From Paenibacillus campinasensis (GTDB lineage Bacteria > Bacillota > Bacilli > Paenibacillales > Paenibacillaceae), in NCBI RefSeq assembly GCF_002272015.1, contig NZ_NPBY01000061.1, positions 1 to 64,000 of the forward strand: a stretch of 64,000 nt of DNA. Reading direction: 5' to 3'. The notes under the pieces are model-generated. The model searched no databases, had not been told where the DNA came from, and was given only the letters and a program-made list of their open reading frames with translations. Positions 44,078 to 51,735 of the stretch are shown here, in pieces. Position 1 is the stretch's first letter, and the number at the start of each line of letters is the position of its first letter. Both the position numbers and the translations under genes were made by a program.

Positions 44078-44400
44078 TACACGAAGTTATCGGCACTCCC
44101 CCAGCGCCCATGCGTTTTGGTCTGACCGGCATTGAGTCAATCAAACAAAATATCCAAGTAATAGCGAGCACGTTTGCAGGCACGGTCCCATTGGATCGTG
44201 CCTTTGGTATATCTCCGGATGTTGTGGATCAACCGGATGTCATAGCTCAGGCCCTTCTGGTGAATGAGCTCACGGCTGCCATAACAGAGTTTGAGCCCCG
44301 GGCGGAAGTGATCGGTATCGAATTTGATCAAAGTGAAGAAGAGGCTGAGAAGGGAAGATATCACGCCGTTATCCGGTTTGTAGAAAGGCAGGTGCAGTGA
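44074..44400 (+). CDS. Baseplate wedge protein W (gp25-like)
   Basis: GGAGGA precedes ATG 44074. The 108-residue protein has the gp25/W outline: ESIKQNIQVIASTFAGTVPLDR, ending in the RYHAVIRFVE strand. It forms part of the baseplate wedge with J and I. Confidence 0.85.
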   Translation: MIHEVIGTPPAPMRFGLTGIESIKQNIQVIASTFAGTVPLDRAFGISPDVVDQPDVIAQALLVNELTAAITEFEPRAEVIGIEFDQSEEEAEKGRYHAVIRFVERQVQ

Positions 44401-45524
44401 TGGCTCTCGTAGATTTACCAGATATTCAGTTTGTCGAACAGGACGTAGATAAGGTGTTCCTGGAACTGGTAGACGTGTTTCAAGGAATCACCGGCAGAAC
44501 CTTGAATCGGGCGGATCCGGAAATGATCGTCTTGCGAGCGTTCGCGTTGTTGTTCATGCAGCAGCGCGTCTTGATCAATCAGGTTGCCAAGGGTGAGTTG
44601 CTGCGGTATGCCCGGGGCGTGATCCTTGATTACCTCGGAGAGCCAAACACCCCCCGGCTGCAGGCGGAGCCAGCAGTAACCACCGAGCGGTTTACCCTAT
44701 CAATCCCCTTGGTTACGCCGCAAGTCATTCCGGCCGGAACCCGGATCGCACCGGATGGGGGAGAGGGCACGATTATGTTTGCCACAAGGGGAGCGGTGAC
44801 CATCCCAGCGGGGCACACGACGACGGATGTGCCTATTGAATGCCTGACACCGGGAGTCATCGGAAACGGATTCCTGCCGGGACAGCTGACGACGCTTATA
44901 GATCCGTTACCGTTTGTGGCGTCTGTGACTAACCTGACGACAACTGCAGGGGGCGCCGACATGGAGGATGATGAATCATACCGGCAGCGCATCAGAATGG
45001 CCCCAGAATCGTTTTCCACGGCCGGGCCGGAGCAAGGGTACATTTATTGGGCCAAGACGGCCAGCGCAGCCATCGTGGACGTGGCAGCCATATCTGAGAC
45101 GCCTGGAGTCGTTACGATTCTGCCGCTCTTGGAAGGAGGCGTCATCCCGACTCAGGAAATCCTTGACGCTGTTGCAGAAAAGGTGAATGCCCGCAAAATC
45201 CGGCCGCTGACGGATCATGTGATTGTCCAGGCACCCGAAACGGTCCCGTACGATATCGAGCTAACTTATTACATCAACAGGGAGCGAGCAGCCGAATCAG
45301 CGGTCATACAGGATGCTGTGAATAAAGCGGTGGAGTCCTATGCCTTGTGGCAAAAATCCAAGCTTGGACGGCATATCAATCCTTCTGAGTTGATCAGTAA
45401 GATCATGAATGCCGGTGCGCTCCGGGTCGAGGTAGTCAGCCCGGTCTATACGCCGATAACTGATCTGCAGGTGGCTCAGGATGCGAATATTAATGTCACG
45501 TTTGGAGGGCTTGCTGATGATTGA
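44400..45524 (+). CDS. Baseplate J-like protein
   Basis: The 374-residue protein has the gpJ pattern: GITGRTLNRADPEMIVLRAF, VIPAGTRIAPDGGEG and TTTAGGADMEDDESYRQRIR. It starts at ATG 44400 after AGGTG (GTG 44397 is possible). It connects the wedge to the tube. Confidence 0.93.
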   Translation: MALVDLPDIQFVEQDVDKVFLELVDVFQGITGRTLNRADPEMIVLRAFALLFMQQRVLINQVAKGELLRYARGVILDYLGEPNTPRLQAEPAVTTERFTLSIPLVTPQVIPAGTRIAPDGGEGTIMFATRGAVTIPAGHTTTDVPIECLTPGVIGNGFLPGQLTTLIDPLPFVASVTNLTTTAGGADMEDDESYRQRIRMAPESFSTAGPEQGYIYWAKTASAAIVDVAAISETPGVVTILPLLEGGVIPTQEILDAVAEKVNARKIRPLTDHVIVQAPETVPYDIELTYYINRERAAESAVIQDAVNKAVESYALWQKSKLGRHINPSELISKIMNAGALRVEVVSPVYTPITDLQVAQDANINVTFGGLADD

Positions 45525-46077
45525 TATCGAGCAGATCAGCATCTATGACCTGCTGCCTCCGAATGCACAGGCGGACCCTACCGTGTCGGCAGCGGCCCGA
45601 GCGCTGGACGGGCACATGCGAGAACTTACGCAAAAGGTGAAGGACCTCTCTTTCTATCGGCGACTGCTCGATGGGAAAATCACGGATGACGAGGCGGACG
45701 AGCGGGCCTGGCAGAATCACATTGATTTCTGGGATACCACGTTGCCGCTGGAGCAAAAGATTCAATTGCTCTTGAAATCGAAGGAATTCCATCGAAGCAA
45801 GGGAACCCCTGGAGCGATTGAGGACCTTGTCACGATCCTATTTGGCGAGGGTAAGATCGAGGAATGGTTTGAATATGGCGGAGAGCCATACCATTATCGA
45901 GTTACCACGAACAATCCAGAAGTCACACTTGACCGGGCACAGGAGTTTTACCGTGCGGTCGAATCGGTCACGAGACTGAGCGCTCACCTGGAAGAGGTGA
46001 TCCTGTCCCAAACAGAAGCGCTGCAGTTATATTTCGGGACCGGCATGGTCGTAAATGAACACATCATAATCAGGTAG
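45517..46077 (+). CDS. Tail protein I
   Basis: GGAGG is 8 bases before ATG 45517. The 186-residue protein carries ARALDGHMRELTQKVKDLSFYR, the helical part before IDFWDTTLPLEQKIQLL, and GTPGAIEDLVTILFGEGKIEEW, as in P2 gpI. It completes the baseplate next to the fibre. Confidence 0.9.
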   Translation: MIDIEQISIYDLLPPNAQADPTVSAAARALDGHMRELTQKVKDLSFYRRLLDGKITDDEADERAWQNHIDFWDTTLPLEQKIQLLLKSKEFHRSKGTPGAIEDLVTILFGEGKIEEWFEYGGEPYHYRVTTNNPEVTLDRAQEFYRAVESVTRLSAHLEEVILSQTEALQLYFGTGMVVNEHIIIR

Positions 46078-46087
46078 AGGTGAAACA

Positions 46088-47602
46088 ATGTCATCATTTG
46101 GAGCGAAGGGATTGACCAATAAAGGGAGAGTGTTGCAGGCCAAAGCGCAGGCAGGAACTCAACTAAAGTATACAAAGTATGTTCTCGGTGATGCGCAGCT
46201 CGGCGGGCAGTCGATTGCGACATTGAACGGAGTAATCAGCCCCAAAAAGACTGTCGAAGTAACTCGGTTGAAGATGACCCCGCCGAATCAGGCGACCGTA
46301 GGCTTCGTCCTATCTAATCAGGATGTAACGACCGGGTTTTATTTTCGAGAGTTAGGGCTGTACGCCTTGGATCCGGACGAAGGAGAAATCTTATACTGGT
46401 ATGCTAATGCTGGTGATACTGCTGATTACATTCCTCCGACAAACACAGGGGACGTAATAAGCAAGACCGTTGACATGTTGGTTTACGTGGGGACGGCCTC
46501 GAATGTCACGTTAACGATTGATCAAAATCTGGCGTATGTGACTCATGACGAATTGGCCGCTGCATTGGAAGGGCTTGATCCGGACATTCCGGAGGCGTCA
46601 CTGACACATCCGGGCGTTGTCCAGCTATCCAATGCCACGTATGGGACTCGGGAAAATGTGGCCGCGACCGAGAAAGCAGTAAAGGCGGCTTATGACCGGG
46701 GGAGCGCCGGAGTTACGGCAGCTGCTACCGCACAGACTCGGGCGGACTCCGCTTTTACCGAGGCGACCGCGGCAAAGCAGCTTGGAGTTGAGCAGAAAAC
46801 GAATGTGGTTGCCGCGCTCAACTCCATCGGTGTAACGGCATCCACAAACGATACCTGGGCGCAACTGGTTGCGAAGATGGCAGGGGTCATCCGGGCCACA
46901 GGCAACGCCACGGCAGCGGACCTGTTGAGCGGCCGCACAGCTTCCAATGCCAGCGGTCCGTTTACGGGCACCATGCCAAACCGTGGCGCTGTCTCTCAGA
47001 CGATCACCACGCAAAACGGCTCGTACACTGTCCCGGCGGGTTATCATAACGGATCGGGCGTGATCCGGGCTGCGTTTTCTAATTTGACGGCTGGTAATAT
47101 CCGATCAGGTGTTAATGTTGGTGGGGTTGTGGGGACGCTACAATCAATAGTTCCCAATACAGGTAAATTTAACATCGGTGAATCGGGTGGAAGTCAAGCC
47201 GGTACCTATGACACCTTGATGTATACGATCCCTGAAGGGGTTAATATGTACACGATGTCAACTCGGGATGACTGGTACTGCACTCTGCAAAATTATTATA
47301 TGAGGTTTCAAATAATCCTTAAGGATTCGAACAACGTAGAACTTCAAGCTCTAGATGTAAACCCTAATATACAAACAGTTAATGTACATTATTCTTTAAG
47401 TCCGTTAATGATCTACTATCCTACACGAAATATTATGATATCAGCTACAGCTGATCAAAGTTCGCGTATCAGTAATAGAGATACCTTTCCAGCAAATTTC
47501 AACTTGGCTGGCCCGGTACGGATTATAATGCGCATCATAAATGAAGGGTATAGCGGCGCCTATAACTACAGTCGATGCAACAAAAATTTCTACCATGTGT
47601 AA
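46088..47602 (+). CDS. Tail fibre protein
   Basis: Residues 1-150 are a conserved baseplate-binding domain (GAKGLTNKGRVLQAKAQAG, TTGFYFRELGLYALDPDEGE), followed by helical repeats, Gly/Thr-rich linkers (TASNASGPFTGTMPNRG) and a C-terminal domain rich in Tyr and Asn that is less GC-rich than the rest. The C-terminus probably binds the host surface and may be exchanged between phages. Confidence 0.88.
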   Translation: MSSFGAKGLTNKGRVLQAKAQAGTQLKYTKYVLGDAQLGGQSIATLNGVISPKKTVEVTRLKMTPPNQATVGFVLSNQDVTTGFYFRELGLYALDPDEGEILYWYANAGDTADYIPPTNTGDVISKTVDMLVYVGTASNVTLTIDQNLAYVTHDELAAALEGLDPDIPEASLTHPGVVQLSNATYGTRENVAATEKAVKAAYDRGSAGVTAAATAQTRADSAFTEATAAKQLGVEQKTNVVAALNSIGVTASTNDTWAQLVAKMAGVIRATGNATAADLLSGRTASNASGPFTGTMPNRGAVSQTITTQNGSYTVPAGYHNGSGVIRAAFSNLTAGNIRSGVNVGGVVGTLQSIVPNTGKFNIGESGGSQAGTYDTLMYTIPEGVNMYTMSTRDDWYCTLQNYYMRFQIILKDSNNVELQALDVNPNIQTVNVHYSLSPLMIYYPTRNIMISATADQSSRISNRDTFPANFNLAGPVRIIMRIINEGYSGAYNYSRCNKNFYHV

Positions 47603-47614
47603 GGAGGGAAACGC

Positions 47615-47986
47615 ATGTACGTAATGTATAACGAAGAATCTCCCAAGATCGGGGATGTCCAGGTGATCATGTCTCAGGTGAGGCCTGAGCAGGAGGTGCC
47701 TAACATCATCCATACTGATGCCGAGTTGTCAGAACCGTTAGCTATCCCCGGTATGGTGGCTGATCTAAAGATCAATTTGGAAGAAGGCACTTTTTTTTAC
47801 GACTACCACGCAATAGATACCTTGGAGTCCAGGGTATCAGCATTGCAGCAAGAAAATGCAGAATTGAATCAAACCATTGGAAATCTCATCTTGGAGAGCG
47901 CCAACGATAAGGCGACAATATCCTCCCTTGAGGACACCGTGGGCAGCCTTCTGCTGGAAGTCGCCACCCTGAAGGGAGGTGAATAG
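47615..47986 (+). CDS. Phage protein with C-terminal coiled coil
   Basis: The 123-residue protein has a beta-rich N-half (IPGMVADLKINLEEGTFFYD) and a leucine-heptad coiled coil (LESRVSALQQENAELNQTI, VGSLLLEVATLKGG). It lies between the fibre and xkdX, where many Bacillota phages encode fibre accessories. Its last codons contain the GGGAGGTG used by the next gene. Confidence 0.7.
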   Translation: MYVMYNEESPKIGDVQVIMSQVRPEQEVPNIIHTDAELSEPLAIPGMVADLKINLEEGTFFYDYHAIDTLESRVSALQQENAELNQTIGNLILESANDKATISSLEDTVGSLLLEVATLKGGE

Positions 47987-47990
47987 GCAG

Positions 47991-48131
47991 ATGTGGTATC
48001 CGATCATCAAACGATATTATGATAATCAGCATCCGTTGTACGACAACCAGAGTCTCAAGACGTTTGTAGTGGCTAAGATGATCACGGCCGATGAATACCA
48101 GCAGATCACCGGAATTGAGTATGTAGCATAA
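47991..48131 (+). CDS. XkdX family protein
   Basis: A 46-residue product: WYPIIKRYYDNQHPLYDN, then VVAKMITADEYQQITGIEY. This matches XkdX, a tiny protein found after fibre genes in PBSX-like phages. GGGAGGTG is 10-16 bases upstream. Role unknown. Confidence 0.83.
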   Translation: MWYPIIKRYYDNQHPLYDNQSLKTFVVAKMITADEYQQITGIEYVA

Positions 48132-48132
48132 C

Positions 48133-48153
48133 AGCGCCGCAAGGCGTATTTTT
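48133..48153 (+). terminator. Weak Rho-independent terminator
   Basis: CGCC and GGCG form a short stem around GCAA, followed by TATTTTTTAT. It lies between xkdX and the lysis genes and may only lower read-through. Confidence 0.55.
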
Positions 48154-48205
48154 TATGCCCTGGGAGTGGTCTGGGGCTATATGTTTGTCATGGGAGGGGA
48201 GAAGG

Positions 48206-48454
48206 ATGGACGGTGTACAATCAGAAATGCTTCAGCGGATAACCAGAGTTGAGACGAAGGTAGTAAGCATGGACGAGAAATTAGACAGAGCAATACGTGC
48301 TAACGAGACTGCTGTAGAAGCACTGCAATCTGCAAAGTCGGCTCACCATAGACTGGACAAAATCGAAGATGCTCAAAAGTGGCTCTGGCGTACATTTGCC
48401 GGAGCTTTTATTTTGGCTGCTGCCGCCTTTATCATTGCTGGCGGACTCAAATAA
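48206..48454 (+). CDS. XhlA family (haemolysin XhlA-like) lysis protein
   Basis: The 82-residue protein has a helical N-part (LQRITRVETKVVSMDEKL) and one C-terminal membrane segment (FAGAFILAAAAFIIAGG). XhlA works with holin in host lysis. GGGAGGGGAG precedes ATG 48206; the frame extends to 48155 without support. Confidence 0.87.
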   Translation: MDGVQSEMLQRITRVETKVVSMDEKLDRAIRANETAVEALQSAKSAHHRLDKIEDAQKWLWRTFAGAFILAAAAFIIAGGLK

Positions 48455-48475
48455 TGACAGGGAGGATGATTTTAA

Positions 48476-48745
48476 ATGGAATGGAACATGATCTTTGAAC
48501 TGATTGACCCTCGGTTGCTCATCGTAGTCGCTGCATGCTGGGTGCTGGGGTATATATTCAAGCAGACGCCACGCGTGCCGGATTGGAGCATTGTGTATAT
48601 TGTCCTGATCATTGCTGTTTGGCTCACCATTGGGCTGCTTGGCTGGTCGGTGGAGACATTGATCCAGGGCATTCTTGCAGGGGCCTTTGCTGTATTTGGT
48701 CACCAAGCTGTGAAGCAGGCCAAGAAATCAGGTGATGCACAATGA
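48476..48745 (+). CDS. Holin (Hol44-type)
   Basis: The 89-residue protein has three hydrophobic segments (LIVVAACWVLGYIF, IVYIVLIIAVWLTIGLLG, LIQGILAGAFAVFG) and a charged end, like Hol44 holins with the TPRVPDWSI signature. It makes the membrane hole for endolysin release and overlaps the endolysin gene by 4 bases. Confidence 0.88.
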   Translation: MEWNMIFELIDPRLLIVVAACWVLGYIFKQTPRVPDWSIVYIVLIIAVWLTIGLLGWSVETLIQGILAGAFAVFGHQAVKQAKKSGDAQ

Positions 48746-49350
48746 GCCGTAAAATATCACAATCCGGGCTTAGTCTTATCAAGTCCTTCGAGGGCTGTCG
48801 GTTAACGGCGTACAAGCCGGTGCCAACGGAGAAATATTGGACGATTGGCTGGGGTCATCATGGGCCCGATGTAAAGCAGGGAATGACCATCACACAGGCC
48901 GAGGCTGATGCCTTGCTGGTGAGAGATCTTGCAAAGTTTGAGGCACACGTCAATGACCCAGCAAACGTGCCGGTTACGGCCAAATTGAATCAAAACCAAT
49001 TTGACGCACTAGTGTCGTTTTGTTATAACTGCGGCCCCGGCAACCTCAAGAAATTATGTGAGGGCAGGACTATCGAACAAATCGCCCAAAACATCACGGC
49101 ATACAACAAAGCCGGAGGAAAGATTCTTAACGGATTGGTACGCCGCCGGGAGGCTGAATTGGCGCTATTTAACAAGAAGGAGGGGAAGTTGGTGGCGCAA
49201 GAAAGAGATATCAACGTTGTTAGCTCATGGGCTGCGCCGGCGTGGGAAGCAGCCACAAAGCTAGGGTATTTCGATGGGACGCGTCCAGGCGCACCGATTA
49301 CCCGTGAAGAAATGGCTATTGTCATTATGCGGTTGGTAAATAAGAAATAA
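48742..49350 (+). CDS. Endolysin, GH24 lysozyme with C-terminal wall-binding segment
   Basis: Residues 1-145 form a T4/RrrD-type muramidase: LIKSFEGCRLTAY with the catalytic Glu, TIGWGHHGPDV with the Thr and Asp positions, and QFDALVSFCYNCGPGNL. The last 45 residues (WEAATKLGYFDGTRPGAPITREE) form an SLH-like segment often seen on Bacillota endolysins. It cuts peptidoglycan after holin action. Confidence 0.92.
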   Translation: MSRKISQSGLSLIKSFEGCRLTAYKPVPTEKYWTIGWGHHGPDVKQGMTITQAEADALLVRDLAKFEAHVNDPANVPVTAKLNQNQFDALVSFCYNCGPGNLKKLCEGRTIEQIAQNITAYNKAGGKILNGLVRRREAELALFNKKEGKLVAQERDINVVSSWAAPAWEAATKLGYFDGTRPGAPITREEMAIVIMRLVNKK

Positions 49351-49352
49351 TC

Positions 49353-49391
49353 AAAAGACCCTGCTGGCTATTCGCTGGCAGGGTCTTTTTT
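49353..49391. terminator. Bidirectional terminator
   Basis: AAAAGACCCTGC pairs with GCAGGGTCTTTT, with T-runs on both strands. It ends the lysis operon and the minus-strand small-gene operon, whose last codons lie inside it. A similar hairpin recurs at 49654. Confidence 0.9.
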
Positions 49392-49583
49392 GTTTATCTT
49401 GAGCAGCCGATTTGCTCGCACAATATCCTCGACAGGTATCCAAATGACGCTATCAGGCCGTCTTAATTTCACCAGGCTTTTTGTACAGGACTCCGGTATG
49501 CCTTGTAATATTTCGCCATTCATTAAGCGGATCATAACAGGTCCCTTTGAACGTACCGCCGCTCTTACCTCTTTCTCCCACAC
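49368..49583 (-). CDS. Small Sm-like/SH3-like phage protein
   Basis: The 71-residue product starts at GTG 49583, 8 bases after GGGGAGGG. MIRLMNGEILQGIPESCTKSLV and DSVIWIPVEDIVRANRLL suggest a small beta-barrel (Sm or SH3-like). It is the last minus-strand gene of the operon driven from 50052. No family is assigned. Confidence 0.6.
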   Translation of the reverse strand: MWEKEVRAAVRSKGPVMIRLMNGEILQGIPESCTKSLVKLRRPDSVIWIPVEDIVRANRLLKINKKDPASE

Positions 49584-49653
49584 TGTTCAACCCTCCCCCT
49601 AATCAATTTGTATATTCAACAAGTTCAATCTTTTCCCTTCTAAAGCGGCCTGA

Positions 49654-49692
49654 AAAAAAGACCCTACCGGCTAATTGCTGGCAGGGTCTTAA
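49654..49692 (-). terminator. Terminator (leftward)
   Basis: On the minus strand AAGACCCT pairs with AGGGTCTT and is followed by TTTTT. It lies between the 32-residue peptide gene and the gene at 49368, so it could reduce expression of the latter. The hairpin resembles the one at 49353. Confidence 0.75.
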
Positions 49693-49703
49693 CTGCTGCG
49701 GGA

Positions 49704-49802
49704 TTACCATTTCGCTATTAGTATCCCTAACGTCACCAAGCTGATCACGATTGATGTTGCGCTTAATACCATTGTAACTTTGTACATTCTGGCAAGATTC
49801 AT
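49704..49802 (-). CDS. 32-residue membrane peptide
   Basis: AAAGGAG precedes ATG 49802. The peptide is a single membrane span (VTMVLSATSIVISLVTLGILI) with a short basic start and ends in AKW. Small hydrophobic peptides of this kind are found as toxins or holin modulators; the role here is unknown. It sits downstream of the strong leftward promoter at 50052-50080. Confidence 0.6.
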   Translation of the reverse strand: MNLARMYKVTMVLSATSIVISLVTLGILIAKW

Positions 49803-49906
49803 ATCTTCAGCTCCTTTGTGATATAATTAAGGAGAGAAGAACAACGCCTTAGATTTCACCAACCCTTCCGGAAGCCCCTTGCGGGGCTCCGATCAGGGTC
49901 GTCTGA

Positions 49907-50026
49907 TTAGTCAACCAGAGCGGTGATGAGGTTGATGATTGAACCGGCTAAGCCGATGGTGGCACCCATTAGCATGAGCCTTGCGATTCTTTCATCTCGT
50001 TGTTCTTCTTTCCTTGTTTTTCGCAT
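49907..50026 (-). CDS. 39-residue membrane peptide with charged N-terminus
   Basis: AAAGGAGGTG is 5-6 bases before ATG 50026. The first 15 residues are charged (RKTRKEEQRDERI), then one hydrophobic span (LMLMGATIGLAGSIINLITAL). It is the first gene under the perfect leftward promoter, so it should be strongly made when not repressed. A GC-rich hairpin (49869-49890) follows. Confidence 0.65.
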   Translation of the reverse strand: MRKTRKEEQRDERIARLMLMGATIGLAGSIINLITALVD

Positions 50027-50051
50027 CTTGTCCACCTCCTTTCTATAATTA

Positions 50052-50118
50052 ATTATACAACGAAATTCGTTGAATGTCAACGAAAAACGTTGAATTATTT
50101 TTATGGAAAGTGTATAGT
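50052..50118. promoter_or_regulatory. Divergent promoters with two palindromic operators
   Basis: Leftward: TTGACA (50080-50075), 17-bp spacer, TATAAT (50057-50052), a perfect SigA promoter. Rightward: TTGAAT (50090-50095), 17 bp, TATAGT (50113-50118). Two operators fit CAACG-N5-CGTTG: 50058-50072 fills the leftward spacer, and 50078-50092 overlaps both -35 elements. The centres are 20 bp apart. The HTH protein encoded to the right is the obvious candidate repressor. Confidence 0.85.
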
Positions 50119-50137
50119 ATCTTTGAGGTGATAAAGC

Positions 50138-50359
50138 ATGCTAAGGCTTAAAATTAAGGAGTTGCGCGAAGAGAAAGGTATCAGTGTTCGCCAGCTTAGT
50201 GAGGATACGGCGATACGATGGAACACCCTGAACGATATGGAGAAAGGGAAAGCAAAGCACTGGCCTCCTGAGCACTTGAACACCCTGATGCAGTATTTTG
50301 GATTGACGGATGTTGCTGCATTGATCGAATATGTACCCGAACAGGCCACCGAGGCATAA
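50138..50359 (+). CDS. Xre/Cro-type HTH regulator
   Basis: GAGGTGAT precedes the ATG. The 73-residue protein is almost only an HTH: LKIKELREEKGISVRQLSED, then WNTLNDMEKGKAKHWPPEHL. Next to the divergent operators at 50052-50118 it is likely to repress both its own gene and the leftward peptide operon. A terminator overlaps its end. Confidence 0.82.
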   Translation: MLRLKIKELREEKGISVRQLSEDTAIRWNTLNDMEKGKAKHWPPEHLNTLMQYFGLTDVAALIEYVPEQATEA

Positions 50360-50378
50360 TGCCCGGTGGCTTATTTTT
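50345..50378 (+). terminator. Rho-independent terminator
   Basis: GCCACCG pairs with CGGTGGC and is followed by TTATTTTT. The left arm is inside the end of the HTH gene. Confidence 0.82.
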
Positions 50379-50381
50379 ACA

Positions 50382-50426
50382 TTGATAAAAGAACGGTTGT
50401 TCGCATATAATACAAACAAACGTTCC
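50382..50426 (+). promoter_or_regulatory. SigA promoter with LexA (DinR) box
   Basis: TTGATA (50382-50387), 18 bp, TATAAT (50406-50411). GAAC-GGTT-GTTC at 50391-50402 lies in the spacer and matches the core of the Bacillota LexA box GAAC-N4-GTTC. A second, one-mismatch copy (AAAC-N4-GTTC) follows the -10. The downstream genes are expected to be induced by DNA damage. Confidence 0.75.
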
Positions 50427-50443
50427 TAAATAGGAGGCGGACA

Positions 50444-50650
50444 ATGATGGAAAAGTACATCGGGAATGTAATTGAAATCATTTACGTGGATCGCAAAGGG
50501 AAGATTACTCAACGCAAAATTAGGCTGCAGGGTATCAGAAATAAATTGATTCGTGCGACTTGTCTCAAGTCCAACCAGCCTCGGGTTTTCCGAATGGATA
50601 ACATCTTATCCTGGGGCCCTGCAAAAGGAGCTGGGATGAATGCTTCCTGA
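50444..50650 (+). CDS. Small WYL/YolD-like protein under SOS promoter
   Basis: The 68-residue product starts at ATG 50444 (or 50447) after AGGAGGCGG. The beta-rich run IEIIYVDRKGKITQRKIRLQ, then RATCLKSNQPRVFRMDNIL resembles a single WYL-type domain; a link to YolD-like SOS proteins is also possible. Both fit the LexA-type promoter. Overlaps the next gene. Confidence 0.6.
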   Translation: MMEKYIGNVIEIIYVDRKGKITQRKIRLQGIRNKLIRATCLKSNQPRVFRMDNILSWGPAKGAGMNAS

Positions 50651-50912
50651 CTCAGAGCGTAAATTACTTCGGATTTTGATCAATTACCCTAGTCCAGTCC
50701 ATGCAAGCCGAATGCCTGACTTCAAACGATTAGAGACGATGACCGGACGGAGGCGGCCTGATATTGTGAGAGGGCTAGAGTACCTTGAGGCTGAGGGATA
50801 TATCATCTGGCCGGATAAGTCCACGACAGAGGGAATCCAGATCATTAAGAGCGAGGTCCTCGAAAAGTCTCCACCAAGGCAAAATAATACTGATTATTGG
50901 ACGAATTATTAA
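50640..50912 (+). CDS. Winged-helix-like small protein
   Basis: The 90-residue protein has a likely winged helix (FKRLETMTGRRRPDIVRGLEYL, then EAEGYIIWPDKS). It is translated together with the previous gene (11-base overlap; AAAGGAG at about 50624). It should be SOS-induced too. A terminator follows at once. Confidence 0.6.
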   Translation: MLPDSERKLLRILINYPSPVHASRMPDFKRLETMTGRRRPDIVRGLEYLEAEGYIIWPDKSTTEGIQIIKSEVLEKSPPRQNNTDYWTNY

Positions 50913-50948
50913 AGCCTGCCGGGTGTCATGCCTGGCAGGCTTTAATTT
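50911..50948. terminator. Bidirectional terminator
   Basis: AAAGCCTGCC and GGCAGGCTTT form a 10-bp stem, with A/T-rich ends on both sides. It separates the SOS pair from the convergent lipoprotein gene. Confidence 0.8.
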
Positions 50949-50961
50949 CTAGGAGTTCGAT

Positions 50962-51540
50962 TTATAATCCAAACTTTTCTTTAAGACTATAATATAGGCT
51001 CGCAGCTTCATCTTTATTATCATCTTTGATTTTTCCAGCGAGTTCTTCAAACTGTGCTTGATCTTCTTGAGATAGTAGAAATGAATTGCTTTCAATAAGT
51101 TTGGCAATATCATATCGATTCTCCAATGATATCGCTGTTTCAGCTTCGACATACAGCTGAGCGGCTTCAAGTGAGAGAGCGGCGAACTTATCATTTTCTT
51201 CGTTTTTATCAACATCCGAAGAAGTGTTAGGATCGATGTATTCCCCACCTAATTCCGCATATACTGATCGAATTTTTTCTAAATCTCCTTGATCCATCAG
51301 GTCTGCTAACTCAAGAAATCGTTCTTTATCTTCACCCTCTGCATTTTTTCTAATATTTTCTGATGATGACTTCGCTTCATCTTCTTTTCCTAGCGCAGCC
51401 ATCCGGATATAAAACTCTGCCTCTTTTAACAACACCAACCGATTTTTATCCTCTGATTCGTTCCGCGCAATACCACCACCGCAAGCCGTTACAGTTAAAA
51501 AAATGAGTAAAAGCAAAATAAGAGTTCCTGTTTTCTTCAC
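50962..51540 (-). CDS. Prophage lipoprotein of unknown function
   Basis: GTG 51540 follows GGGGTGAG and starts the signal peptide (KKTGTLILLLLIFL), ending in the lipobox V-T-A-C. The frame extends to 51555. The mature 170 residues are acidic and helical with repeats of the TPR-like kind (KEAEFYIRMAALGKEDEAK). It is AT-rich compared with neighbours and transcribed against the late genes, so it may be a lysogenic-conversion gene acting on the cell surface. Confidence 0.75.
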   Translation of the reverse strand: MKKTGTLILLLLIFLTVTACGGGIARNESEDKNRLVLLKEAEFYIRMAALGKEDEAKSSSENIRKNAEGEDKERFLELADLMDQGDLEKIRSVYAELGGEYIDPNTSSDVDKNEENDKFAALSLEAAQLYVEAETAISLENRYDIAKLIESNSFLLSQEDQAQFEELAGKIKDDNKDEAASLYYSLKEKFGL

Positions 51541-51735
51541 GTACTCACCCCACACACGTTATTAACTAAAGTTTAACAGATAGCGGATATGAAGTTTAGT
51601 CCCAAAAATCCGCTGCAACTACGTCAAAACCGTGTCCACAAAGCGTTGATATAACCGGCCAGCGCGGGTTTTGCCGGAACCCTAGCTCTGCACGAAAGCG
51701 AGTGTGCGGAAAGCAGGAACGGTGAGAGCAAAGCT

